This document shows, piece after piece, positions 49,389-64,000 of a DNA stretch of 64,000 nucleotides; position 1 is the stretch's first letter, and every line of letters starts with the position of its first letter. The notes beneath the pieces are model-generated. The model made no database searches. It was given only the letters and a program-made list of their open reading frames with translations, and was not told the origin of the DNA. Source of the stretch: Aquabacterium fontiphilum (GTDB lineage: Bacteria > Pseudomonadota > Gammaproteobacteria > Burkholderiales > Burkholderiaceae_C). Made by a program: the position numbers and the translations under genes. The stretch is taken from positions 1 through 64,000 of the forward strand of contig NZ_JAAAPN010000011.1 in the NCBI RefSeq assembly GCF_009909205.1, read 5' to 3'.

Positions 49389-50003
49389 GTGTCCCTGTTC
49401 AAACAAACCGCTGCCGTGATGGCGCTGGCCGCCCCCCTGGCCGCCTACGCCACCACCCCGTCCAACACCATCGAGTTCGGTTTCACCCGCCTGTTCGATC
49501 AGGTCAGCGTGGCGCCGACATTCGTGTCGGGCGACCTGGGCGTGACCGTGCGCGGCTACAACAGCAGCAACCAGCAGAAGGATGTGAGCATTGGCCTGAA
49601 GGGCATTGGCGTGACCAGTGGCTTCCTGGAAGCCGGTGAGATCAACAGCAGCCTGTTCAACAGCCCCGGCGAGTACATCACGCTGACCTTCAACAAGGAA
49701 GTGCAGCTGACCAAGCTCACCTTCGCGCTGTGGGAAGACGGCTTCGACAAGGCCATCCTGAGCTGGAACGGCAACAGCATGGAGCTGTTCAAGGGCAACA
49801 CCGGCATCCTGTTCGACACGTTCAGCCTGTCGGGCGTGACCGGCACGACCTTCAAGATCCAGGCAACCGGCGCCTTTTCGTCGTTCCGCCTGGAGGGCCT
49901 GAGCGCTGTGGCCGCCATCCCGGAGCCCTCGACCTACGCCTTGATGGGCCTGGGCCTGGTCGGCATTGCCGCCGCCGCCCGTCGCCAGCGTCGCGGCGCC
50001 TGA
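49389..50003 (+). CDS. PEP-CTERM sorting domain protein
   Basis: A 204-residue secreted protein starting at GTG 49389 with GAGGAGG ending 6 bases upstream. Signal peptide SLFKQTAAVMALAAPLAAYA is followed by a Ser/Gly/Asn-rich beta-type body (FGFTRLFDQVSVAPTF, then YITLTFNKEVQLTKLTF) and the C-terminal sorting signal IPEPST, hydrophobic GLGLVGIAAAA and RRQRRGA. Function unknown. It sits between the str operon and rpoBC and is transcribed opposite to both. A second PEP-CTERM gene is at 11032. Confidence 0.86.
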   Translation: MSLFKQTAAVMALAAPLAAYATTPSNTIEFGFTRLFDQVSVAPTFVSGDLGVTVRGYNSSNQQKDVSIGLKGIGVTSGFLEAGEINSSLFNSPGEYITLTFNKEVQLTKLTFALWEDGFDKAILSWNGNSMELFKGNTGILFDTFSLSGVTGTTFKIQATGAFSSFRLEGLSAVAAIPEPSTYALMGLGLVGIAAAARRQRRGA

Positions 50004-50041
50004 GCCTTCGGCGCCGCTGAGGCCTTGGGCCTCACCCAGCA

Positions 50042-50067
50042 AAAAGGCCCCTCACGGGGCCTTTTTT
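50042..50067. terminator. Bidirectional intrinsic terminator
   Basis: AAAAGGCCCC-TCAC-GGGGCCTTTTTT, 36 bases after the PEP-CTERM stop. A-run before and T-run after allow it to serve both the plus-strand gene and the small minus-strand gene ending at 50090. Confidence 0.9.
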
Positions 50068-50089
50068 GTTTGCATCCGGCAAGACTGGC

Positions 50090-50314
50090 TCAGCGGGCCA
50101 CGATGCGCGTGATCGCCTGGGCGCCACGCAAGCCCAGCCAGGTGCTGGTGGCCACCACAGCTGCGCCCAACCAGCCAGAGGCCTCGGGCACGTTGTGCAT
50201 CAGGGCGAGCATCAGGATGACGCCGGTGACAAAGCCCACCATCACGCCGGCCTTGTCCAGATCCAGCGGCAGGGACTGCGAACGAACTTCAATTTGGGTT
50301 GCGACGTTGGCCAT
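50090..50314 (-). CDS. Small membrane protein of unknown function
   Basis: A 74-residue protein: cytoplasmic N-terminus MANVATQIEVRSQSLPLDLD, a transmembrane stretch GVMVGFVTGVILMLALM (about 24-40), a short loop and a second hydrophobic stretch GWLGAAVVATSTWLGL. RBS GGAGGG precedes the ATG by 4-5 bases. No family recognised. It is divergent from the 99-residue gene with 73 bases between that hold two identical GGGAAAACCC sites. Confidence 0.75.
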   Translation of the reverse strand: MANVATQIEVRSQSLPLDLDKAGVMVGFVTGVILMLALMHNVPEASGWLGAAVVATSTWLGLRGAQAITRIVAR

Positions 50315-50347
50315 GGTGCCCTCCAGTCAGTGAATGCACGCAGTATA

Positions 50348-50377
50348 GGGAAAACCCGGCGAGTTAGGGGAAAACCC
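50348..50377. promoter_or_regulatory. Twin GGGAAAACCC sites
   Basis: Two exact copies of GGGAAAACCC (50348-50357 and 50368-50377), 20 bases apart, each preceded by TA or TTAG. Two helical turns apart on one face of the helix in a 73-base divergent promoter region, this is the expected layout of a cooperative operator. The protein is unknown. Confidence 0.5.
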
Positions 50378-50387
50378 TTGTAACACA

Positions 50388-50687
50388 ATGTGTTTCATGG
50401 ACAGCCATGACCAACGCTTCGTGCCCGATTCCTTTCTGACCCTCTACCGTGGACCTGCGGGGCGGCTTCGGATCGACGGCGGTACCTTGATGGCGCGCTA
50501 CGAACTGTGTGAGGACATGGCGCAGATGCTGTGCCCCACGGCGCAAGGTCTGTGCGCTCAGGTGGGTGCGGACGCCAACGAAGCTGCCGCCCATCTGGTG
50601 CGCGTCGCGTCAGGCGAAGCTGACACCCTCTCCGAAGCGGAATGGGACTGGGTCCGCCAGCGCCTGGCCGAACTCGCGGCATCTTAG
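50388..50687 (+). CDS. Hypothetical protein
   Basis: A 99-residue protein starting at ATG 50388 (alternative 50397). I recognise no family. It has a Cys-rich middle (CEDMAQMLCPTAQGLC) and an acidic C-terminal helix (EADTLSEAEWDWVRQRLAEL). No signal peptide or membrane segment. No good RBS. It ends one base before the CapA-type gene and may be cotranscribed with it; coding potential is supported by codon usage matching neighbours but not by homology. Confidence 0.6.
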   Translation: MCFMDSHDQRFVPDSFLTLYRGPAGRLRIDGGTLMARYELCEDMAQMLCPTAQGLCAQVGADANEAAAHLVRVASGEADTLSEAEWDWVRQRLAELAAS

Positions 50688-50688
50688 G

Positions 50689-52125
50689 ATGCGCCCACGC
50701 AACCCTCGCGCGCCCGCCATGTCGTCTGGCCACACCGCCCCGCTCCATCCGTCTGCCGACTCTGCGAGCCCTCGGTCCCGTCTGAGCAGGTGGCGCCAGC
50801 CGAGGTTTCGCCTTGGCGCCTGGGCCGTCATGGTCGCGATGGCGGCCACTTCCGCCCAGGCGACCCCTGCCGGTCAACTGCTGTGCGAGCTCCGGTATGG
50901 CAGCGACACACAGCGCTTGCGCGTGGCGCCGACCACTTCGCCTTACGACGCCCCGCTGACCCCGGTGGCAGACCGCTTTGCGTTCCGTGCGGTGGTGCGC
51001 GAGCGGGAGGGGCGCGTGGACCACATCGCGCTGGCGGTCTATGACCTGACGCTGCCCGAGTCGCCCGTGATGCTGAGTCAGACGCACCACGCGCCGCCTT
51101 TTGGTGGCGGCGCGCAGGTGCCAGCCCTGACCGGCTGGCAGGAAGTGCACGCCAGTGGCCTGGGGCGCCACATGCGTTATGGCTGTGCCTGGGATGGGGC
51201 GCCCGGCGCGGCGCGCGCGCCCGCCGCACGGCCGCCCCACGTGCGCAAAGCGGCCCACGAGGTGCGCGCCAGTGAAACGGTCACCCTGGCCTTCATGGGG
51301 GACGTGATGCTGGCCGATGGCCCGGGCCGGGCCGTGCGTCGGGGCGTCGACCCGTTTGCGCACATCGCCCCCCTGTGGCGGGATGCCGACGCGCGCATCG
51401 CCAACCTTGAATGCGTGGTGTCCGACAGAGGGCAGCCCATGGCGGACAAGCCCTACACGTTTCGCGCTCACCCACGTGTGATGCCCCTGCTGAAGCGCCA
51501 TCTGGATGTGGTCTCGCTGGCCAACAACCACGCAGGCGATTACGGTCGTGCGGCCTTCTCCGACATGCTGGCGCGCCTCAAGCGCGCGGGGGTGGCCCAT
51601 GTGGGCGGCGGGCGGACCTTACGCGAGGCGCACGCGCCCCACATCATCGAACGCAAGGGGCTGCGGATTGCCCTGCTGGCGTACAACGAAATGTTCCCCC
51701 GGCACTTTGAAGCCGGCCCGGCGCATCCGGGTCAGGCCTGGAGCGACGACGCCTCGGTGCTGGCCGACATCGAGGACGCACGGCGGGTACACGGGGCCGA
51801 CCTGGTGATCCCCTTCATGCATTGGGGCGAGGAGCACCGGGCCACAGCCAATGACCGTCAGCGCGAGCTGGCCCGGCGCATGATTGACGCGGGCGCGGAT
51901 GCGGTGGTGGGCACCCATCCGCATGTGGTGCAGGACACCGAGACCTACCTGGGCCGCCCCATCATCTACAGCCTGGGCAACCTGATCTTTGACGGATTCA
52001 GCGACGCGGACAACAACACCGGCTGGGTGCTGCGTCTGCGCATGGACCGCAACGGGGTGGTCGACTGGGATACCCATACCGTCCACATGGACCGCGAGGG
52101 CATTCCGCGCCCCGCCCGCCCATGA
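50689..52125 (+). CDS. CapA family metallophosphatase-like protein
   Basis: A 478-residue protein of the poly-gamma-glutamate synthesis CapA family, which resembles calcineurin-like phosphatases. A long N-terminal region with signal anchor (VMVAMAATSAQA, about 45-57) precedes a beta-rich segment and then the CapA domain: FMGDVMLADG, ANLECVVSD, SLANNHAGDYG, PFMHWGEEH and GTHPHVVQDTETYLGRPIIYSLGN. The start is uncertain: ATG 50689 or 50719, neither with RBS. Periplasmic or surface-polymer metabolism is plausible, but the partner capBC genes are absent. Confidence 0.87.
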   Translation: MRPRNPRAPAMSSGHTAPLHPSADSASPRSRLSRWRQPRFRLGAWAVMVAMAATSAQATPAGQLLCELRYGSDTQRLRVAPTTSPYDAPLTPVADRFAFRAVVREREGRVDHIALAVYDLTLPESPVMLSQTHHAPPFGGGAQVPALTGWQEVHASGLGRHMRYGCAWDGAPGAARAPAARPPHVRKAAHEVRASETVTLAFMGDVMLADGPGRAVRRGVDPFAHIAPLWRDADARIANLECVVSDRGQPMADKPYTFRAHPRVMPLLKRHLDVVSLANNHAGDYGRAAFSDMLARLKRAGVAHVGGGRTLREAHAPHIIERKGLRIALLAYNEMFPRHFEAGPAHPGQAWSDDASVLADIEDARRVHGADLVIPFMHWGEEHRATANDRQRELARRMIDAGADAVVGTHPHVVQDTETYLGRPIIYSLGNLIFDGFSDADNNTGWVLRLRMDRNGVVDWDTHTVHMDREGIPRPARP

Positions 52126-52155
52126 AAAAACGCCAGGGGCGTGAGCCACCTGGCG
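52125..52155 (-). terminator. Intrinsic terminator after rpoC
   Basis: Minus strand CGCCAGG-N11-CCTGGCG followed by TTTTTT (A's at 52125-52130 on the plus strand), about 55 bases after the rpoC stop. The loop contains a nested GGC-TCAC-GCC. It separates rpoC from the convergent CapA gene. Confidence 0.88.
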
Positions 52156-52209
52156 TCCATGGAATCGGGTAACGGGTCGGGGCGTTGCCGCCCGCCCGTC
52201 TGGCCGTGC

Positions 52210-56451
<4,242 letters not shown>

Positions 56452-56472
56452 GGGGCGCTCCTATTCCTTGAA

Positions 56473-60600
<4,128 letters not shown>

Positions 60601-60831
60601 AAACTCTCCGTTTCGGGCACCCATGCGGTGCACCGTTTCGAATGCAGCCCGCTCCCTGGCCGTGGTCGGGGGCTGTTGTTCGGCGACTGGCCAGTCGGAC
60701 ATTGCATCCGAGGCTTGGTGGTTGGCCACTACCAACCGCTGGCTGACAACCCGCAGGCGGCGATGCGTTGTTGACGCACGCGCTCACGGGCTCGACCAAA
60801 CCGGTTCTCCGCAGTCGGTTCAGAGAACACT

Positions 60832-60850
60832 CGAAAAGCCCTCCAGTGTA
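60832..60850 (-). promoter_or_regulatory. -10-like site and conserved initial sequence before rpoB
   Basis: TACACT (60845-60850) followed by GGAG and GGCTTTTCG (60832-60840) on the minus strand, nearly identical to the rpsL start region (TACAAT-GGAA-GGCTTTTCG). No convincing -35 is present, so it may be a weak or degenerate promoter, or an RNA element. The rest of the interval 60601-60979 has no gene. Confidence 0.4.
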
Positions 60851-60895
60851 CTACCAGCGGGCTTTGCGGGTGCTCTCAGGGTTTTCATTCCCTGA

Positions 60896-60927
60896 AAAGC
60901 CGAAAGCTGCCCCCTTGCGAGGGCAGC
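60896..60927 (-). terminator. Attenuator-like terminator between rplL and rpoB
   Basis: Minus strand GCTGCCC-N8-GGGCAGC followed by TTTCGGCTTTT. The 7-base-pair stem and interrupted T-run suggest a partial terminator, comparable in position to the rplL-rpoB attenuator of E. coli. Confidence 0.55.
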
Positions 60928-60949
60928 CATCTGACTCGGCGATGCCGAT

Positions 60950-60973
60950 GGTCGACCCCTCGCAGGGTCGACC
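60950..60973 (-). repeat. Perfect 9-bp inverted repeat after rplL
   Basis: GGTCGACCC-CTCGCA-GGGTCGACC, 7 bases after the rplL stop. There is no T-run. By analogy with E. coli this could be an RNase processing hairpin separating rplJL from rpoBC mRNA. Confidence 0.55.
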
Positions 60974-60979
60974 CCGGAA

Positions 60980-61354
60980 TCACTTGAGTTCGGCCTTGGC
61001 GCCGGCTTCCACCAGCTTCTTGACGGCAGCTTCGGCGTCGGCCTTGGCCACGCCTTCCTTGACGTTCTTGGGAGCGCCGTCGACCAGGTCCTTGGCTTCC
61101 TTCAGGCCCAGGCCGGTGATTTCGCGCACGGCCTTGATGACGCCGACCTTGTTGGCGCCAGCGTCGGTCAGGACGACGTTGAACTCGGTCTTCTCTTCAG
61201 CGGCCGGAGCGGCAGCGCCACCGCCAGCAGCGGGGGCAGCCATGGCGGCTGCGGACACGCCGAACTTCTCTTCGATGGCCTTGACCAGCTCGTTGAGTTC
61301 CATCACGGACATGCTGTCCAGGGCGGTCAGGAATGCGTCTTTATCGAATGCCAT
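60980..61354 (-). CDS. rplL: 50S ribosomal protein L7/L12
   Basis: A 124-residue stalk protein: N-terminal dimerisation domain ([29 protein letters not shown]), Ala-rich hinge ([20 protein letters not shown], about 34-54) and C-terminal factor-binding domain ([25 protein letters not shown]). It recruits translation GTPases. Only 52 bases separate it from rplJ and the two share the L10 leader. Confidence 0.98.
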   Translation of the reverse strand: MAFDKDAFLTALDSMSVMELNELVKAIEEKFGVSAAAMAAPAAGGGAAAPAAEEKTEFNVVLTDAGANKVGVIKAVREITGLGLKEAKDLVDGAPKNVKEGVAKADAEAAVKKLVEAGAKAELK

Positions 61355-61406
61355 TTTGGGTTCCTAAATATCGTTGAATCAGTTGAATGCGGATGAGCGC
61401 GGGCGA

Positions 61407-61934
61407 TCAAGCGGCGGGGGCTTCGGCCTCTGCAGGCGCGGCGGCGCCGCCACCCTTCTGCTCGGACACGGCAGCCAGCACGCGGGCCAGACCCGACACC
61501 GGCGAGTTCAGCAGGCCGCACAGTTGGGCCAGCAGCACTTCCTTGCTCGGGATCGAGGCCAGGGACTTCACGCCATTGGCGTCCAGTGCCTTGCCAGCGT
61601 AGGCGCCAGCCTTGATGACCAGCTTGTCGTTGGTCTTGGCGAAATCGGCGATCACCTTGGCAGCTGCCACGGCATCTTCCGAGAAACCATAGATCAACGG
61701 GCCGCTCATGCTCTCGACAGCGACCTCAAAGGACGTGCCGGCCACAGCGCGGCGGGCCAGGGTGTTCTTCAGCACGTGAAGATACACACCTTGCTCGCGC
61801 GCGTTCTTGCGCAGCTGGTCCAGTTGGGCCACCGTGAGTCCGCGGTACTCAGCCAGAGCAAGCGTCTGTGCCTTGCCCGCCTGGGCAGCCACTTCCGCAA
61901 TGACGGCTTCTTTTTCGTTGCGATTGAGACTCAA
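61407..61934 (-). CDS. rplJ: 50S ribosomal protein L10
   Basis: A 175-residue stalk base protein that anchors L7/L12 dimers. [38 protein letters not shown] and [13 protein letters not shown] are diagnostic; the C-terminus is Ala-rich ([15 protein letters not shown]). The L10-L12 complex is expected to repress rplJL by binding the leader upstream. RBS AAGGAG precedes the ATG. Confidence 0.98.
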   Translation of the reverse strand: MSLNRNEKEAVIAEVAAQAGKAQTLALAEYRGLTVAQLDQLRKNAREQGVYLHVLKNTLARRAVAGTSFEVAVESMSGPLIYGFSEDAVAAAKVIADFAKTNDKLVIKAGAYAGKALDANGVKSLASIPSKEVLLAQLCGLLNSPVSGLARVLAAVSEQKGGGAAAPAEAEAPAA

Positions 61935-62063
61935 GGTCTACTCCTTCAAACATGCCTCTTGGCAGACGCCCCATCGGGAGCGGTGCCGCCAGGCACACCC
62001 AGTTTCAGCGACCTCTGCCTCCGGAACCCGCCCGACCCGAGTCGAGCGACAACCAGTACAGCG

Positions 62064-62146
62064 GGTACGCCATCTGCGTAGGCTGGGGTATTAAGCCGGC
62101 CGGACGGTACAGCATGTCCGGCTGACGCCTACGGTCTTGGATGACC
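62064..62146 (-). ncRNA. Ribosomal protein L10 leader
   Basis: On the minus strand the interval contains CCAAGACCGTAGGCG (62143-62129 region), a central hairpin (AGCCGGACATGC/CCGTCCGGCC), TTAATACCCCAG and CCTACGCAGATGG. The pairing ACCGTAGG/CCTACG and this wording match the conserved L10(L12)4-binding leader known from E. coli and Rfam. It lies 130 bases before rplJ within the 316-base rplA-rplJ gap. It allows translational repression of rplJ-rplL. Confidence 0.85.
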
Positions 62147-62250
62147 TGCCACCTTGCGGTGACAGCCCACCAATTCGATCCGGATGACGCGCCAGACTCG
62201 CGCGCCACCGGCTGCCGCAGACCCGACGGGCCCGCAGCAGGTGTTCACAA

Positions 62251-62946
62251 TCAGGCGGTGATGCTGTTCACATCGACGCGCACGCCCACACCCATGGTGG
62301 ACGAGACGGCAACCTTGCGCAGGTACACGCCCTTGCTCGATGCCGGCTTGGCCTTGTTCAGGGCATCCAGCAGCGCAGCCAGGTTGCCCTTGAGCTTGTC
62401 GGATTCGAACGAACGCAGACCGATGGTGCCGTGGATGATGCCGGCCTTGTCGACGCGGAACTGGACCTGGCCAGCCTTGGCGTTCTTCACAGCGGTGGCG
62501 ACATCGGGCGTGACGGTGCCAACCTTGGGGTTGGGCATCAGGCCGCGGGGACCCAGGATCTGACCCAGCGTACCCACCACGCGCATCGTGTCGGGCGAAG
62601 CGATCACGACGTCGAAGTTGATGTTGCCGGCCTTGATCTGCTCGGCCAGGTCTTCCATGCCGACGACGTCCGCACCCGCGGCCTTGGCTTCTTCCGCCTT
62701 GGCGCCCTGGGCAAACACGGCCACGCGCTTGGTCTTGCCGGTGCCATTGGGCATCACGACGGCGCCACGCACCACCTGGTCCGACTTCTTGGCGTCCACG
62801 CCCAGCTGCACGGCCACGTCGATGGATTCATCAAACTTGGCAGTCGCGCATTCCTTGACGAGGCTCAGCGCTTCTTCGATGGCGTACAGCTTGGTGCTGT
62901 CAACCTTGCCCTGCAGGGCCTTTTGCTTCTTGGTCAGCTTAGGCAT
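62251..62946 (-). CDS. rplA: 50S ribosomal protein L1
   Basis: A 231-residue protein of the mobile L1 stalk. [16 protein letters not shown], the loop [20 protein letters not shown] and [22 protein letters not shown] are diagnostic. L1 is expected to autoregulate by binding the rplK leader. Start at 62946 is used, rejecting an ATG three codons upstream. It begins 1 base after rplK ends. Confidence 0.98.
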   Translation of the reverse strand: MPKLTKKQKALQGKVDSTKLYAIEEALSLVKECATAKFDESIDVAVQLGVDAKKSDQVVRGAVVMPNGTGKTKRVAVFAQGAKAEEAKAAGADVVGMEDLAEQIKAGNINFDVVIASPDTMRVVGTLGQILGPRGLMPNPKVGTVTPDVATAVKNAKAGQVQFRVDKAGIIHGTIGLRSFESDKLKGNLAALLDALNKAKPASSKGVYLRKVAVSSTMGVGVRVDVNSITA

Positions 62947-62947
62947 C

Positions 62948-63379
62948 TCAGACACCCTCCACGATGATGCCCATCGAACGGGCCGAACCGGCGATGGTGC
63001 GCACAGCGGCGTCCAGATCGGCGGCGGTCAGGTCCTTCTGCTTGGTCTTGGCGATCTCTTCGAGCTGCGCACGGGTCAGCTTGCCGACCTTGTCAGCCTG
63101 CGGACGGGCCGAGCCCTTGTCGATCTTGGCAGCCTTCTTCAGCAGCACGGTGGCCGGCGGCGTCTTGAGGATGAAGGTGAAGGACTTGTCTGCGTAGGCG
63201 GTGATCACCACGGGCAGAACCAGACCGGGTTCCATGCCTTGGGTCTGGGCGTTGAACGCCTTGCAGAACTCCATGATATTCAGACCACGCTGACCCAGCG
63301 CGGGACCGACGGGCGGCGACGGGTTCGCCTTGCCAGCCGGGATTTGCAGCTTGATGAAGCCGACAATCTTCTTGGCCAT
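62948..63379 (-). CDS. rplK: 50S ribosomal protein L11
   Basis: A 143-residue protein at the GTPase-associated centre. [44 protein letters not shown] and [13 protein letters not shown] are diagnostic. RBS AAGGAG is 6 bases from the ATG. It is the first gene of the operon here; the commonly adjacent nusG and secE are missing upstream, where a divergent PAS gene is found. Confidence 0.98.
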   Translation of the reverse strand: MAKKIVGFIKLQIPAGKANPSPPVGPALGQRGLNIMEFCKAFNAQTQGMEPGLVLPVVITAYADKSFTFILKTPPATVLLKKAAKIDKGSARPQADKVGKLTRAQLEEIAKTKQKDLTAADLDAAVRTIAGSARSMGIIVEGV

Positions 63380-63587
63380 GTTTTCTCCTTGAACCACCCC
63401 GACGGCCTGTCGATGATGGTCGAGTGCTAACGCCGTACTGGGTTCGCCTGTCCGGTCGGACCGACGCGCTGTTCGGGCTCCTCATGCCGCACCTGACGCG
63501 GGCGGCTGCAGCGGCTTTCCGATCAGAACACCGCGCGCCCCAGTCCAGGACGCCGCGTATTTCAGGGCGGAAAAGCAAAAGCCGATC

Positions 63588-63617
63588 ATTGTAGTCGCGA
63601 AGCACGTTGCTTGGCAA
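63588..63617 (-). promoter_or_regulatory. Promoter of rplK operon
   Basis: TTGCCA (63612-63617) and TACAAT (63588-63593), 18-base spacer, on the minus strand. The initial transcribed region GATCGGCTTTTGCTTTTCC resembles those of rpsL and rpoB. The 200-base leader to rplK, 63380-63587, contains no gene and probably carries the L1 binding site. Confidence 0.7.
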
Positions 63618-63750
63618 GCCCGTGACAGCCCGAGGCCTTCACCCCTGCGGCAGTGCGTCTTTTGCTCCCGGCCTTTCCACCACCGCAGCCACGTACTAAC
63701 CTGCCATCACATCCTTGACCTGACACAAGAAAACGGAGAGGAGATGGCGC

Positions 63751-64000
63751 ATGGATCTGTCTTTGCCTGCGTCGTCCACGGATGACCGCGCAGACGTCTT
63801 GGCCCAGGCCTTCGACGCAGCGCCCAACGGTTTCGTGCTGATTTCCGAGGACGGCACCATCGCGGCGGTCAATCAGGAGCTGTGCCGCATGTTCGGACAC
63901 GATGCGGACAGCCTTGTCGGGCATTCGGTAGACGGCCTGCTGCCGCAGGCTTTGCGTACCCTGCATGCCGCGCATCGGCGCGCGTTCATGGCCGCGCCCA
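63751..64000 (+). CDS. PAS domain sensor protein (partial, 3' end outside window)
   Basis: The first 83 codons of a gene that continues beyond the window. GGAGAGGAG lies 7-8 bases before the ATG at 63751. Residues about 17-83 read as a PAS domain: AFDAAPNGFVLISEDGTIAAVNQELCRMFG, then LVGHSVDGLLP, the wording typical of PAS domains in histidine kinases and diguanylate cyclases. No output domain is visible, so type cannot be decided. No signal peptide is present. Divergent from rplK. Confidence 0.8.
   Translation, partial: MDLSLPASSTDDRADVLAQAFDAAPNGFVLISEDGTIAAVNQELCRMFGHDADSLVGHSVDGLLPQALRTLHAAHRRAFMAAP

Overview
The window is GC-rich chromosomal DNA from a betaproteobacterium of the order Burkholderiales. 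The evidence is the sequence type of the ribosomal and RNA polymerase proteins, the argS-SPOR-dsbA and str/S10 gene orders, malate synthase G, two PEP-CTERM proteins and a CHASE/PAS and HD-GYP signalling set. A Comamonadaceae or Sphaerotilaceae-like lineage is likely, but genus cannot be fixed from sequence alone. I see no insertion sequence, prophage, CRISPR array or tRNA gene. The left edge looks like the leader of an rRNA operon that runs out of the window.

Layout. 1-3.5 kb: probable rRNA leader (-), rsmE (+), then the tail of a long minus-strand series. Read in transcription order that series is argS, a SPOR protein, a DsbA-like oxidoreductase, lptA, lptB, rpoN, a DUF599 membrane protein and an RlmL-type methyltransferase (9.5 down to 1.3 kb). 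9.7-12.3 kb: a Ser/Thr kinase fused to a cyclic-nucleotide-binding domain, a PEP-CTERM protein and a PsiF-repeat protein. 12.4-15.9 kb: a LysR regulator divergent from glcB. 16.2-17.5 kb: two related outer-membrane beta-barrel proteins. 17.7-24.9 kb: a 2,4-dienoyl-CoA reductase and a signalling block (CHASE-PAS histidine kinase, receiver, HD-GYP protein, second receiver). 24.9-33.9 kb: alpha/beta hydrolase, histidine phosphatase, acyl-CoA dehydrogenase, LysR regulator, CorA, MFS transporter and a response regulator/hybrid kinase pair. 34-38.7 kb: DAHP synthase behind a leader-peptide attenuator, methylmalonate-semialdehyde dehydrogenase, alanine dehydrogenase and a peroxiredoxin.

38.8-63.4 kb is the core gene-expression block, almost all on the minus strand. 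In transcription order it is rplK-rplA, the L10 leader, rplJ-rplL, rpoB-rpoC, then (after four unrelated small genes) rpsL-rpsG-fusA-tuf-rpsJ and rplC-rplD-rplW-rplB-rpsS-rplV-rpsC-rplP-rpmC-rpsQ. The window closes with the start of a PAS-domain gene on the plus strand.

The most interesting signals are regulatory. (1) A 25-codon reading frame rich in Phe/Tyr codons, followed by a strong terminator, lies before DAHP synthase and looks like classical attenuation. (2) The S10 operon is apparently split: a terminator after rpsJ is followed by a separate promoter and a structured leader before rplC. (3) Promoters for rpsL, rplK, rplC and the rRNA leader, plus a -10-like site before rpoB, share a layout and similar pyrimidine-rich initial transcribed sequences. 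(4) A perfect inverted repeat places the tuf Shine-Dalgarno in a hairpin loop. No wholly novel multi-gene system is evident; most genes are conserved housekeeping genes.
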